From Flavobacterium sangjuense (GTDB taxonomy: Bacteria; Bacteroidota; Bacteroidia; Flavobacteriales; Flavobacteriaceae): a stretch of 64,000 nt of DNA. The notes beneath the pieces were generated by a model, which was given only the letters and a program-made list of their open reading frames with translations, did no database searches and was not told the origin of the DNA. A program made the translations under genes and the position numbers. How positions within the stretch are numbered: the stretch's first letter is position 1; each line of letters begins with the position of its first letter. The stretch covers positions 372,001 through 436,000 of the forward strand of contig NZ_CP038810.1 of assembly GCF_004797125.1 (NCBI RefSeq), read 5' to 3'. This document shows, piece by piece, positions 50,957 to 59,550 of this stretch.

Positions 50957-53176
50957 TTAAAACTTCAGTGTTGCTCCGGCTAAAAAATTAATTCCTGCCT
51001 GTGGATAATATCCTGTTCCTTCAATAGTTGTTATAACTCCGGGCGTTGAAAAATCATCATCATAGGTATAGAAATACCCATTCGATTCGTATTTGTAATC
51101 AAAAATATTGTTTACCAATCCTGAAAAAAGAATCGATTTTATTCCCTTATTGATATTCCATAAATAAGTTACATTCAAATCGTGCACATTGTAAGCTTTC
51201 AAAACAGATGCCTGTGAATCAATATTTCCCATGAATTGTTTTCCTACAAACTTATTCAACAAAGTCAGATTCAGATTTTTTATAGGCGAATAGGTTGTGG
51301 CATTTCCAAAAACAATATCCGGAGAAAATGCAATGTTGGTATTTCCTAAATTCTGCAAAACGCCATCACGCTGAAAATAAAAATCTTTATTCTTATTCTG
51401 ACTTAAAGTAATATTCGGCTGAAAAGTCAGTTTTTTTATTGCTTTAATTACCGATTCGATTTCGATTCCGTAACGATAACTGTGACCGCTATTAGTGAAA
51501 ATAGGCGAACCTACATCGTTTAATGCGCCGGTTAAAACCAACTGATTTTTGTACTGCATATAAAACGCGTTCGTATTTACCGTTACTTTTTTAGCATTGT
51601 ATTTCCATCCCAATTCATAATCGAACAGACGCTCAGGCTTGATGCTTCCGTTTTCGTAATCATCGCGTCGTGGTTCTTTATTGGCAATTCCGGCGTAAAC
51701 ATAAATTGCATTTTTGGAATTTAATTGATACGTTGCACCCGCTTTTGGATTAAAAAATCGGAACGTATCGTTTACATCGGCAAAGTCTTCACTGATTGCT
51801 TTGTAAAAGACCATTCGATACTGCAAATCTGCAAAGAAGTTTATCTTTCCGAATGTTTGCGATGCTTTTGCATAGAAATTTACATCGTCCTTATTTCCGT
51901 AATTGTCATAATACTTATTTGCGTTTGGAACATAAAACTGTGTCCAAACCACTTCTCCAAAATGCTTTCCTAAGTATCGGTTAGCTGCACCTCCAAACAA
52001 AATATCGGTTTTGTTATGCTTATAATTCAAAGAAAATGTTGTCCCGAAAAAGTCATTCTTCAACCATTTCTGTCTTACTAAATCCGCAACGGAATTTCCC
52101 TCAAAATCAGGTAAATTATAATCGGCTAAATCGGCATCTTCTCTGTATTGTTCGTAATATCCTTTTCCTAAAGTATAATGAAGTGCTACATTCGACGTCC
52201 ATTTTTCAGACCATTTTTCAGACCAATGCAATTGAAAATGATGTTGCCAATAATTATCGGTTTCATCGTCATAGAATTTTGTATTTCCGTTTTCATCCGT
52301 ATACATTCCGACCGAATTAAATGTTCGATTATTTTCTAATAGATAAGGATCTTCTAGCCCGTTCCAGGCTTGATAGGTTTTTTCCTTTCCACCAAAAGTG
52401 ATAAACTGTAATGAGGTTGATTTTTTTACATAATTAATATTGAAAAAGTAACCAAACATATTTGTTGAAGCTCTGTCGATATAACCATCAGATGCGATTT
52501 GTGAAATTCTACCGTTGATTTCGAGGTTATCGTGCAAGCCGGTTCCGAAAGCTAAAGTGTGTTTTCGGGTTCCGAAACTTCCGCCTGAACTTGAGATTTC
52601 CGCATACGCTTTTTCCTGAAATGATTTGGTCTGCATATTTAAACTCGCGCCAAAAGCACCAGCGCCATTTGTTGAAGTTCCAACGCCTCGCTGCAACTGA
52701 ACACTTTCTAAAGAACTGGCAAAATCGGGCAAATCGACAAAATAAGTTCCCTGACTTTCACTGTCATTAAACGGAACTCCGTTCAGCGTTACGTTAATTC
52801 TCGAACCATCAGCGCCACGAACACGCATATAGGTGTAACCAACGCCATTTCCGGCATCCGTTGTGGTCACAACCGAAGGCAAATAGTTTAATAAAATTGG
52901 AATGTCCTGCCCCAGATTTCGCGGAGCGATTTCTTCTTTGGTCACATTGGTATACGTAACCGGATTTTTTTTGTTGGCCCGAACTCCGGAAACCAAAACT
53001 TCATCGAGTTGGTTGACTTTTGTTGTGTCTTGTACTTTTTCCTGTGAATAAGAGGCATGAGAAAAGAGAAAAGAGAAAAGACAATAGAATGCAATCTTGT
53101 TTAGCTTCGCTCCGTTCGGCTTCGCCTCGGGTCTTGCTTCTTGCTTCTTGTTTCTCTTGTTGAATAAAATTTCCAT
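50957..53176 (-). CDS. TonB-dependent outer-membrane receptor, probably for thiamin
   Basis: The 739-residue protein has a plug domain (about 55-180: QLDEVLVSGVRANKKNPVTYTNVTKEEIAPRN, then VVTTTDAGNGVGYTYMRVRGADGSRINVTLNGVPFND) and a 22-strand-type barrel ending with the aromatic C terminus GATLKF. A TPP riboswitch lies directly upstream, so the substrate is probably thiamin or a derivative (the Omr1 type). The N terminus is odd: residues 6-27 are encoded by a dispersed intergenic repeat and the signal-peptide core by TCTTTTC repeats (see findings). No start other than 53176 gives a signal peptide. Confidence 0.9.
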   Translation of the reverse strand: MEILFNKRNKKQEARPEAKPNGAKLNKIAFYCLFSFLFSHASYSQEKVQDTTKVNQLDEVLVSGVRANKKNPVTYTNVTKEEIAPRNLGQDIPILLNYLPSVVTTTDAGNGVGYTYMRVRGADGSRINVTLNGVPFNDSESQGTYFVDLPDFASSLESVQLQRGVGTSTNGAGAFGASLNMQTKSFQEKAYAEISSSGGSFGTRKHTLAFGTGLHDNLEINGRISQIASDGYIDRASTNMFGYFFNINYVKKSTSLQFITFGGKEKTYQAWNGLEDPYLLENNRTFNSVGMYTDENGNTKFYDDETDNYWQHHFQLHWSEKWSEKWTSNVALHYTLGKGYYEQYREDADLADYNLPDFEGNSVADLVRQKWLKNDFFGTTFSLNYKHNKTDILFGGAANRYLGKHFGEVVWTQFYVPNANKYYDNYGNKDDVNFYAKASQTFGKINFFADLQYRMVFYKAISEDFADVNDTFRFFNPKAGATYQLNSKNAIYVYAGIANKEPRRDDYENGSIKPERLFDYELGWKYNAKKVTVNTNAFYMQYKNQLVLTGALNDVGSPIFTNSGHSYRYGIEIESVIKAIKKLTFQPNITLSQNKNKDFYFQRDGVLQNLGNTNIAFSPDIVFGNATTYSPIKNLNLTLLNKFVGKQFMGNIDSQASVLKAYNVHDLNVTYLWNINKGIKSILFSGLVNNIFDYKYESNGYFYTYDDDFSTPGVITTIEGTGYYPQAGINFLAGATLKF
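53101..53155. repeat. TTCGCTCCGTTCG-type plus CTTGCTTCTTG repeat inside the TonB receptor gene
   Basis: TTAGCTTCGCTCCGTTCG...CTCGGGT at 53101-53133 is a near copy of 40525-40557. It is followed by TCTTGCTTCTTGCTTCTTG, matching the run at 45611-45645. The gene reads through both in frame. Confidence 0.75.
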
Positions 53177-53284
53177 TCGTAAATTGTTTACGAATAAAAA
53201 GAGGTAATTATTCTTTGTTAAAAATTAAATGATACTCTTGCTTAACGTTGAAAAAGTCCGCGGCGCCTGCTCGCTCTTTCGCTA

Positions 53285-53305
53285 AAAATGTCCACTGGAC
53301 ATTTT
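53285..53305 (-). promoter_or_regulatory. Hairpin in the expression platform of the TPP riboswitch
   Basis: The perfect palindrome AAAATGTCCA / TGGACATTTT (53285-53294 / 53296-53305) is followed on the minus strand by a short T run. It lies directly after the aptamer, so it may be the switchable terminator. Confidence 0.6.
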
Positions 53306-53310
53306 CTTAA

Positions 53311-53397
53311 CGCTCAGCCGTCCTTAAACAGCATTACCTGTTCTAAGTTCATTGGGTATAATCTCAGCTCGTTATTTAGAGCACCCCTTTTGAGACG
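53311..53397 (-). ncRNA. TPP riboswitch (THI element) upstream of the TonB receptor gene
   Basis: On the minus strand the conserved order is present: AGGGGTGC, then GCTGAGA, ACCC, GAACT...AACAGGTAATGCTG, then GGA and a closing CTGAG. The outer stem is CG-CTCA (5', with a bulged T) with TGAG-CG (3', 53316-53311). The GCTGAGA and CAGGTAATGC-type blocks are specific to thiamin pyrophosphate aptamers. It begins almost at the predicted transcription start. Confidence 0.93.
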
Positions 53398-53400
53398 AGG

Positions 53401-53408
53401 CAAAAATA
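53401..53408 (-). promoter_or_regulatory. -7 promoter element of the TPP riboswitch-TonB receptor transcript
   Basis: TATTTTTG on the minus strand, directly before the aptamer. The -33 region is taken up by an AT-rich TTATGAGTTATGAGT repeat (53412-53440) and has no TTTG. Confidence 0.5.
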
Positions 53409-53439
53409 ATTATAAATTATGAGTTATGAGTTATGAATT

Positions 53440-53841
53440 TTAAAGTTTTGGCTTTTTTCTGTTTTCTTTAATTTCTGAAACAGCAGATTTGTCTTTCAGC
53501 CTTTTTTCTACAACCGCTTTTGGAACTTTGGTTGCCTTTCTTTTTTTAGGAATAATCAAAGCTTTTTCTATTAAGTCTAAAAAACGCTTTGTGACGATAG
53601 CTTTGTTTTTAAGTTGACTTCTGTCTTCGTCGCAGTTTAAAATCAACAGATTTTCGGAAGTTAGTTTGGCCGCTAATTTGGTTTCAATCAATGTTTTTTC
53701 TTCATCGTTTAACGCTTGAGAAGCATTCAAATCAAAAGTGAGCACTATTTTGGAAGAAACTTTATTTACATTTTGTCCGCCTGGGCCAGAGCTTCTGACA
53801 GCTTTAAAATTTAGTTCCGCTACGATTTTTTCAGTTTCCAT
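53440..53841 (-). CDS. arfB: ArfB-type peptidyl-tRNA hydrolase (alternative ribosome rescue)
   Basis: The 133-residue protein contains the release-factor GGQ loop in RSSGPGGQNVNKVSSKIVLTFD (about 16-37). It ends with a basic tail (KKRKATKVPKAVVEKRLKDKSAVSEIKENRKKPKL), the part that enters the empty mRNA channel in this family. It hydrolyses peptidyl-tRNA on stalled ribosomes. It overlaps the DUF4301 gene by 11 bp and is the last gene before the riboswitch. Confidence 0.93.
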   Translation of the reverse strand: METEKIVAELNFKAVRSSGPGGQNVNKVSSKIVLTFDLNASQALNDEEKTLIETKLAAKLTSENLLILNCDEDRSQLKNKAIVTKRFLDLIEKALIIPKKRKATKVPKAVVEKRLKDKSAVSEIKENRKKPKL

Positions 53842-55432
53842 TTTGGGGTTGATGTGCAGGTTTTAGCAAATCGTTTACGGTTTTCACTGGATTAAAAGTA
53901 ACCAACGGAACTTCAACAAAAACGGTAATCCATTTTGCCATGGCGCCATTCCAAAGTCCGGGTAATTCATAGCCTTTTAAGTCTTTTCCTTTATTGTTTT
54001 TATGAACTATAAAGCCAGTACTCGTGTCGATAAATTGCGTTAAATCAAATTTTTGCCCTCGATAATTTTTAGTCGCACAAACCAAATCCACCGGGTTAAA
54101 ATGAGTGGCTTTTGCCAAAATTGCTGCCTGCTCGGCATTATGAGTATCAACCTGCGAACTTTCAACAATTTGCAGCGAAACATTGCCTTTATAACTTCTC
54201 ACCCAAAATGGTCCGCCACCAGGTTCGCCTTCGTTTTTCACCATGCCGCAAACTCTAATCGGACGGTTTAATTTGTTTTTTATAAACTCTAATTTGTTCT
54301 CAATAGTATATTTATGGAAATCTTCCAGAACATCAATGTTCAGTTTTTGCTCCATGAACACAATGATTTCAGGGATGTGTCTCTCAGCTATTTCATCATT
54401 TTCCACTGCTTTCAGAATTTTGAAAATCTGCTGCTGCAAATCGAGTAAAATGCCCGCCAATCCTTTTTTATACAAGGTTATTTCCTGAATATGATTCTGA
54501 ATTACATTGTCTATATTTTTGATAAAAAGCACATCAGCGTCAAGATTATTCAGATTATTAATCAAGGCGCCATGACCTCCGGGACGAAAGACCAACTCAT
54601 TATTTTCATTGCGAAATGGCTCATTGCCTGGTGTAACCGCAATAGTATCTGTGCTTTTATCCTGATACGAATAGCTTACGTTAAGTTTTGTATTTGATTT
54701 ATTTTCAACTTTCTGTTTAACATCATTTATTATTTTTTGGAATAAATTTTCATGGTTTTCAGAAACCGTAAAATGCAAATGCGAAACTGAATTGGCACTG
54801 GCATAAAAAGCACATTCGTTCAAATGTTCTTCAACCGGCGTTACAATTTCTGTTTCGTATTTGTGAAAATCTAAAACGCCTTTGGGTTTATTCGCAAAAT
54901 CGAAATAGTTGGATGACAACATGGCTTTGATAAAAAGATAACTTTTCTCATGACTTTCCAAAGAATAGTAATCTTTGTATAATTCTTTTAATTTGGTTTT
55001 TACTGCTTCATAAAATGGGAATTTTTCAATTCCGGCAAGAAATATTGGTAAATTTTTGTCCTTTTTTCTGTTGATATAAGCGTTTATTGTTTCGTTTTCA
55101 TGGTCAAAATCAATCAAAAACTCACTTAAAAATTTAAACATTCTACTTGCTGCACCTGAAGCGGGAACAAACTTTTTGAGCTTTAACGTATCCTTTTTTG
55201 TATCAAAAAAATTGGCATAGTGTTGAAATTCTTCATTTGATAATTTTACAATTCCATCATTTATCGTTGCCGGTTTTTCGAGTGTAATCTTTGGAATTCC
55301 CAATTGAAACAACAAAAGTTCGCCTTCGATTTTATCCAAAGAAATACCCAAGGCTCTGATTTGTGCAAAATCAGCTTCCGTAAAACCGTGTTGTTTTACT
55401 AAACTATCTTCTGTTGTAACGTTTTCTTCCAT
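53831..55432 (-). CDS. DUF4301 protein, nucleotidyltransferase-like fold
   Basis: The 533-residue protein belongs to a Bacteroidota family. It has an N-terminal helical part and a core with LKKFVPASGAASRMFKFLSEFL, which resembles the sugar-nucleotide pyrophosphorylase signature. Then come FRPGGHGALINNLNNLDADVLFIKNIDNV and VCGMVKNEGEPGGGPFWV, patterns shared with UDP-sugar pyrophosphorylase-like folds. No activity is established from what I can see. Its start overlaps the end of the PnuC-type gene by 34 bp, and its end overlaps arfB by 11 bp, so the genes are coupled. Confidence 0.8.
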   Translation of the reverse strand: MEENVTTEDSLVKQHGFTEADFAQIRALGISLDKIEGELLLFQLGIPKITLEKPATINDGIVKLSNEEFQHYANFFDTKKDTLKLKKFVPASGAASRMFKFLSEFLIDFDHENETINAYINRKKDKNLPIFLAGIEKFPFYEAVKTKLKELYKDYYSLESHEKSYLFIKAMLSSNYFDFANKPKGVLDFHKYETEIVTPVEEHLNECAFYASANSVSHLHFTVSENHENLFQKIINDVKQKVENKSNTKLNVSYSYQDKSTDTIAVTPGNEPFRNENNELVFRPGGHGALINNLNNLDADVLFIKNIDNVIQNHIQEITLYKKGLAGILLDLQQQIFKILKAVENDEIAERHIPEIIVFMEQKLNIDVLEDFHKYTIENKLEFIKNKLNRPIRVCGMVKNEGEPGGGPFWVRSYKGNVSLQIVESSQVDTHNAEQAAILAKATHFNPVDLVCATKNYRGQKFDLTQFIDTSTGFIVHKNNKGKDLKGYELPGLWNGAMAKWITVFVEVPLVTFNPVKTVNDLLKPAHQPQNGN

Positions 55433-56016
55433 TCTAAATAACCAAAAATGGCAATTATTGTAAAAATTAAATATTGAATACTCGTAAACGAATATCCTTT
55501 GACAAAATACATCGGAATGGATATGATATCACCAATAATCCATAAAATCCAGTTCTCAATTTTCCTTCTTGCCATCAGCCACATTCCAACAAAGAAAATT
55601 CCGGTAACCAAAGTATCGACGTAGGATGTCCAGTGGGTAAATTTACCAAAAAATCTATAAACCGCGACCACAAAAACTATCGTTAACACAAAAATGAGCA
55701 CTGATACTTTCTTTTCATAAGCATTCATTCTCGAAATCGGGAATTCGACTACATCATCTTTCTTTCGTGTCCAATGATACCAGCCATAAATGCTCATCAC
55801 CACATAGTAAAAATTAATCATCATGTCGCCCAGTAACGTCCATTTCCAGAGCAAATACACATAAATCGCCGTGTTGATTATTCCTGTTGGAAAAACCCAA
55901 ATGTTATCTTTTTTGGCATACCAAACACTTAGCAATCCAAAAATTATCGCAGTAATTTCCAGTACGATTTCGTAGGTTGGATAATCTTTATATTGATTGA
56001 ATAAGAATTCGAACAT
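55399..56016 (-). CDS. pnuT: PnuC/PnuT-family vitamin transporter, probably thiamin
   Basis: The 205-residue protein has about seven membrane helices and the PnuC fold: LEITAIIFGLLSVWYAKKDNIWVFPTGIINTAIYVYLLWKWTLLGDMMINFYYVVMSIYGWYHW, then DTLVTGIFFVGMWLMARRKIENWILWIIGDIISIPMYF. PnuC imports nicotinamide riboside; PnuT homologues import thiamin. The TPP-controlled receptor downstream favours thiamin, but the protein sequence alone does not settle it. Its ATG overlaps the stop of the GGGP synthase gene by one base (TAATG), and its end overlaps DUF4301 by 34 bp. Confidence 0.78.
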   Translation of the reverse strand: MFEFLFNQYKDYPTYEIVLEITAIIFGLLSVWYAKKDNIWVFPTGIINTAIYVYLLWKWTLLGDMMINFYYVVMSIYGWYHWTRKKDDVVEFPISRMNAYEKKVSVLIFVLTIVFVVAVYRFFGKFTHWTSYVDTLVTGIFFVGMWLMARRKIENWILWIIGDIISIPMYFVKGYSFTSIQYLIFTIIAIFGYLEWKKTLQQKIV

Positions 56017-56723
56017 TAGTCAAAAAAGTTTATATCATTTTCAAACGCCGTTCCGATAACAACTAAATCGGCACCGGAAGTATAAGCTTCATCGATTTGT
56101 TTTTTGGAACGGATTCCGCCACCAACAATTAATGGGACAGCTATTCTATTCGAAACTTCTTTTATGATTTCCATCGGAACTGCATTTTGTGCGCCGCTTC
56201 CCGCTTCGAGATAAAGCATTTTGTTACCAATTAACTCGCCGGCTTTTGCAGTTTGAGCAACATATTCGGCATTGGCTTTTGACAATGGTTTGGTTTTGCT
56301 CACGCGTTCAACGGCTGTTTCGCCACCGCTTTCTATTAAAATATAACCTGTAGAAATGATTTCGAGATTGGTTTTTTCCAATATCGGAACCGCATTAATT
56401 TGATGCTCCACCAAATAATCCGGATTTCTTCCCGAGAGCAGCATCAGAAATAAAATACCATCAGCTGCAGCCGAAATCTGTGATGGATTTCCCGGGAAAA
56501 GCAAAATTGGTAAATCTGTTTTTGATTTTAATTCAATAATAATCTCATCCAAATGATGACCATCAAACGAACTTCCTCCAACAAAAATATGAGTAGCCGG
56601 TGATTGCTTTATTTTTTTTGCCAAAACCGAAATGCTTTCCACAGCTACTTTATCAGGATCGATTAAAATGGCGAGTAGTTTTTTGCTTTCTTTTTTTGCC
56701 GATAAAATTTGGTCATACAACAT
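56016..56723 (-). CDS. Geranylgeranylglyceryl phosphate synthase-family protein (PcrB/GGGPS type)
   Basis: The 235-residue protein has the TIM-barrel signature LLAILIDPDKV, FVGGSSFDGHHLDEI, LPILLFPGNPSQISAAADGILFLMLLSGRNPDYL, GYILIESGGETAVERVSKTKPL, LYLEAGSGAQNAVP and PLIVGGGIRSKKQIDEAYTSGADLVVIGTAFEND. It joins a polyprenyl diphosphate to glycerol-1-phosphate, forming an archaeal-type ether lipid precursor. The prenyl length cannot be read by eye. It is the first gene of a four-gene unit with the PnuC-type gene, DUF4301 and arfB. Confidence 0.93.
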   Translation of the reverse strand: MLYDQILSAKKESKKLLAILIDPDKVAVESISVLAKKIKQSPATHIFVGGSSFDGHHLDEIIIELKSKTDLPILLFPGNPSQISAAADGILFLMLLSGRNPDYLVEHQINAVPILEKTNLEIISTGYILIESGGETAVERVSKTKPLSKANAEYVAQTAKAGELIGNKMLYLEAGSGAQNAVPMEIIKEVSNRIAVPLIVGGGIRSKKQIDEAYTSGADLVVIGTAFENDINFFD

Positions 56724-56827
56724 AAACGTTGTTTTTGGTTTAAGGTTCGTAAATGTAAGCCTTTTTTAAAATACGGAAAACTTTCCAAAACATGATTTAT
56801 ATCATTTTTTACCGATAAGAAGCGGAG

Positions 56828-56835
56828 TAATTTTG
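56828..56835 (+). promoter_or_regulatory. -7 promoter element of the small membrane protein gene at 56865
   Basis: TAATTTTG, 29 bp before the ATG at 56865; the -33 box is a T-rich run rather than a clear TTTG. Confidence 0.45.
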
Positions 56836-56864
56836 TACTATAAAATCATAAATATCATAATATC

Positions 56865-57152
56865 ATGACACTATATCAAAAAACACTTGGAGATTTTCAA
56901 CAAAGTTATGTAGGTTTTGCAGCCTTGGTTATTATTGGGCAAAGCTGTTTGGGCGGAGCCGCAGCAATGTATATTCTTGAAAACGGCAACTCAATTCCAC
57001 AAATGATTCAATTGGGAATGGTTGTAATAACATGTACATTGGTAAACGTTGGGATTTTGGCTCAGCTTACACCAAAAACGGTTTTTAACATGACCATTTT
57101 CAGCGTAATATTGAGTCTGCTGGCAATTGTACTGAATGTGTTGGTTATTTAA
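56865..57152 (+). CDS. Small membrane protein, family not recognised
   Basis: The 95-residue protein has three hydrophobic stretches: FAALVIIGQSCLGGAAAMYIL, MIQLGMVVITCTLVNVGILAQL and MTIFSVILSLLAIVLNVLVI. It is of the three-helix inner-membrane kind. It contains no catalytic motif I can recognise. The promoter-like box upstream and the good frame make it a real gene. The next gene, a smaller single-helix protein, follows after 81 bp on the same strand. Confidence 0.7.
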   Translation: MTLYQKTLGDFQQSYVGFAALVIIGQSCLGGAAAMYILENGNSIPQMIQLGMVVITCTLVNVGILAQLTPKTVFNMTIFSVILSLLAIVLNVLVI

Positions 57153-57233
57153 GACTTACATAACGATTTAATAATGTGCTGTTTATAAGAAATCCATAAA
57201 TTTATCTTAACTTCAATTAAAAATATTTAAGAG

Positions 57234-57401
57234 ATGGAAACAAATTGGATTATTATTGGTGTAGTGGTTATTATTGGATTGGCTTTAGTTATCTATTTAA
57301 TTTGGAAAAATCAAAAAGATGAAGAAGATGTGGTTGAATATTTCAATAATGAATCTTCAAATTTTCATGAAGAAGAATCGGAATTGAATGACGAAAAGTA
57401 A
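57234..57401 (+). CDS. Single-helix small membrane protein (55 residues)
   Basis: An intact short frame reads METNWIIIGVVVIIGLALVI, then YLIWKNQK and an acidic tail (DEEDVVEYFNNESSNFHEEESELNDEK). It has one N-terminal helix (about 4-24) with positive residues after it, so the acidic tail is likely cytoplasmic. Codon usage fits neighbours. No homologous family is recognised. It may regulate or stabilise a membrane partner. Confidence 0.65.
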   Translation: METNWIIIGVVVIIGLALVIYLIWKNQKDEEDVVEYFNNESSNFHEEESELNDEK

Positions 57402-57426
57402 AATTAGTTAGTATTTCCTGCCTTCT

Positions 57427-58074
57427 TTATTTTTTACTCTTATCCAATGTAGAGTTAAACGCACAAACAAAAACATAATTTTCAATAAAGTCGAATACAA
57501 TATCAAAGTATTCGACTTTGTTGTTAAATCGCAGTTCGACTCCGCATTTTTTATCTGCCAAATTAAAATCATCCTCAAAAATGTGATCTTTAAAACTAAT
57601 ACCGATTTCGTTTTTGATTTTAAAAACCGATTCCTTTACGCCCCAAACTACGGTGGCTTTTATCAATTCGTCTTCCTTTGAGAGATTTTCCAAATGCGAA
57701 ACATCCATAAAACGCGGCGCCAGTTTTAAGGTTTTGTCTTTTAGGATTTCTAAATCGGCACCAATATTAACATTGCTCAACACAATCACCGAAAAGTCAT
57801 TCGAATGTGATATTGAAATGTGTTTGCCATCTTTTAAATGTGGTTTACCAAACTCATCATAGTACAAATCAAAATCGGTGTAACCGGCTTCCATCAATAA
57901 TCTTCTGACACTCAAAAAACCATTTTGATGGCTTTCGGCTTTCATGCCTTCAACTCTTGCCAGCGAAACATCTTTCAACGCAACACTCTGAAAAAGTTCG
58001 TCAAAGGTTTCGGTTATTTTCCAAACCAACAATTGAGTGTAATCATTTAACGCTATGATTTTTAGTAATGGCAT
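57427..58074 (-). CDS. 4'-phosphopantetheinyl transferase superfamily protein
   Basis: The 215-residue protein has the Sfp-type core: GKPHLKDGKHISISHSNDFSVIVLSNVNIGADLEILKDKTLKLAPRF, with the magnesium-binding GADLE (usually GxDxE), and later VVWGVKESVFKIKNEIGISFKDHIFEDDF, with the WxxKE-type motif altered to WGVKES. It transfers phosphopantetheine to acyl- or peptidyl-carrier proteins. No carrier protein is adjacent. It is a single-gene unit convergent with the 55-residue gene. Confidence 0.9.
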   Translation of the reverse strand: MPLLKIIALNDYTQLLVWKITETFDELFQSVALKDVSLARVEGMKAESHQNGFLSVRRLLMEAGYTDFDLYYDEFGKPHLKDGKHISISHSNDFSVIVLSNVNIGADLEILKDKTLKLAPRFMDVSHLENLSKEDELIKATVVWGVKESVFKIKNEIGISFKDHIFEDDFNLADKKCGVELRFNNKVEYFDIVFDFIENYVFVCAFNSTLDKSKK

Positions 58075-58171
58075 TCGGGTTTTAAATTATCTGTTTGTAT
58101 TTCAGAAAATTAAGTGCTTCAACAATTCATAAAAAAACAGAAAACGCTTTTTTAATTCTAACCTATGTTGT

Positions 58172-58179
58172 AATTTTGC
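58172..58179 (+). promoter_or_regulatory. -7 promoter element of ahcY
   Basis: TAATTTTG, 32 bp before the ATG at 58212. A T-run about 18 bp upstream stands in for TTTG. Confidence 0.5.
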
Positions 58180-58211
58180 ACCGAAATTAAAAAAACAAAT
58201 ATACATAATAG

Positions 58212-59528
58212 ATGAGTACACAAACATTACCTTATGTAGCTTTTAAAGTGAAAGATATTTCACTTGCAGCTTGGGGAAGAAAAGAAATTGAATTGGCAGA
58301 AGCTGAAATGCCGGGATTAATGGCGCTTCGTGCTGAATATGGTGCAAGCCAACCTTTAAAAGGAGCTCGTATTGCAGGATGTCTTCACATGACAATTCAA
58401 ACGGCTGTTCTTATTGAAACATTAATTGCTCTTGGAGCTGAAGTTACCTGGTCTTCTTGTAACATTTTCTCTACTCAGGATCAGGCTGCTGCTGCTATTG
58501 CTGCTGCAGGAATTCAGGTTTATGCTTGGAAAGGTCTTGACGAAGAGTCTTTTGACTGGTGTATTGAGCAAACATTATTCTTTGGTGAAGACAGAAAACC
58601 ATTGAACATGATATTAGATGATGGTGGTGATTTGACAAATATGGTATTCGACCGTTACCCTGAATTGATTCCTGGAATCAAAGGTCTTTCAGAAGAAACT
58701 ACAACTGGTGTTCACCGTTTATACGAAAGAATGAAAAACGGAACTTTATTCATGCCGGCTATCAACGTAAACGACTCAGTTACTAAATCTAAATTCGATA
58801 ACAAATACGGTTGTAAAGAATCAGCTGTTGATGCTATCAGAAGAGCTACCGATGTAATGTTGGCTGGTAAAAGAGTAGTAGTTTGCGGATATGGTGACGT
58901 TGGTAAAGGAACTGCGGCTTCTTTCCGTGGTGCCGGTTCTATCGTAACGGTAACTGAAATCGATCCAATCTGTGCTTTACAAGCTGCTATGGATGGTTTT
59001 GAAGTTAAAAAATTAAACACTGTTGTTGGAAATGCTGATATCATCATCACAACTACAGGAAACAAAGATATCGTTATGGGAAGCCACTTCGAGCAAATGA
59101 AAGATAAAACTATCGTTTGTAACATTGGTCACTTTGATAACGAAATCGACATGGCTTGGTTAAACAAAAACCATGGTGCTTCTAAAATAGAAATCAAACC
59201 ACAAGTTGATAAATATACTATCGCAGGAAAAGACATCCTTATCCTTGCCGAAGGTCGTTTGGTTAACTTAGGTTGTGCTACTGGTCACCCAAGTTTTGTA
59301 ATGAGTAACTCATTTACAAACCAAACTTTAGCTCAATTAGAATTGTGGACTAACTCTGCAGCTTACAAAAACGAAGTGTATATGTTACCAAAACACTTAG
59401 ATGAAAAAGTAGCAGCTTTACACTTAGCTAAATTAGGTGTTGAATTAGAAACATTAAATGATGAGCAGGCTGCTTACATTGGTGTAGAAGTTCAAGGGCC
59501 ATTTAAGCCTGAGTATTACAGATACTAA
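58212..59528 (+). CDS. ahcY: Adenosylhomocysteinase (S-adenosylhomocysteine hydrolase)
   Basis: The 438-residue protein has clear family blocks: [45 protein letters not shown], then [15 protein letters not shown] [12 protein letters not shown]. The NAD-binding motif is [43 protein letters not shown], followed by [15 protein letters not shown]. The end is [35 protein letters not shown]. It recycles SAH from methylation reactions, relevant because the window is rich in SAM-dependent enzymes. It is a single-gene unit with a terminator. Confidence 0.98.
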   Translation: MSTQTLPYVAFKVKDISLAAWGRKEIELAEAEMPGLMALRAEYGASQPLKGARIAGCLHMTIQTAVLIETLIALGAEVTWSSCNIFSTQDQAAAAIAAAGIQVYAWKGLDEESFDWCIEQTLFFGEDRKPLNMILDDGGDLTNMVFDRYPELIPGIKGLSEETTTGVHRLYERMKNGTLFMPAINVNDSVTKSKFDNKYGCKESAVDAIRRATDVMLAGKRVVVCGYGDVGKGTAASFRGAGSIVTVTEIDPICALQAAMDGFEVKKLNTVVGNADIIITTTGNKDIVMGSHFEQMKDKTIVCNIGHFDNEIDMAWLNKNHGASKIEIKPQVDKYTIAGKDILILAEGRLVNLGCATGHPSFVMSNSFTNQTLAQLELWTNSAAYKNEVYMLPKHLDEKVAALHLAKLGVELETLNDEQAAYIGVEVQGPFKPEYYRY

Positions 59529-59550
59529 TCGTTTGAACGATTTAAATATA

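Noticed and set aside
56724..56864. Search for a second TPP riboswitch before the unit containing the PnuC-type gene
   Set aside because: Neither GCTGAGA nor a CAGGTAATGC-type block is present on the minus strand there.
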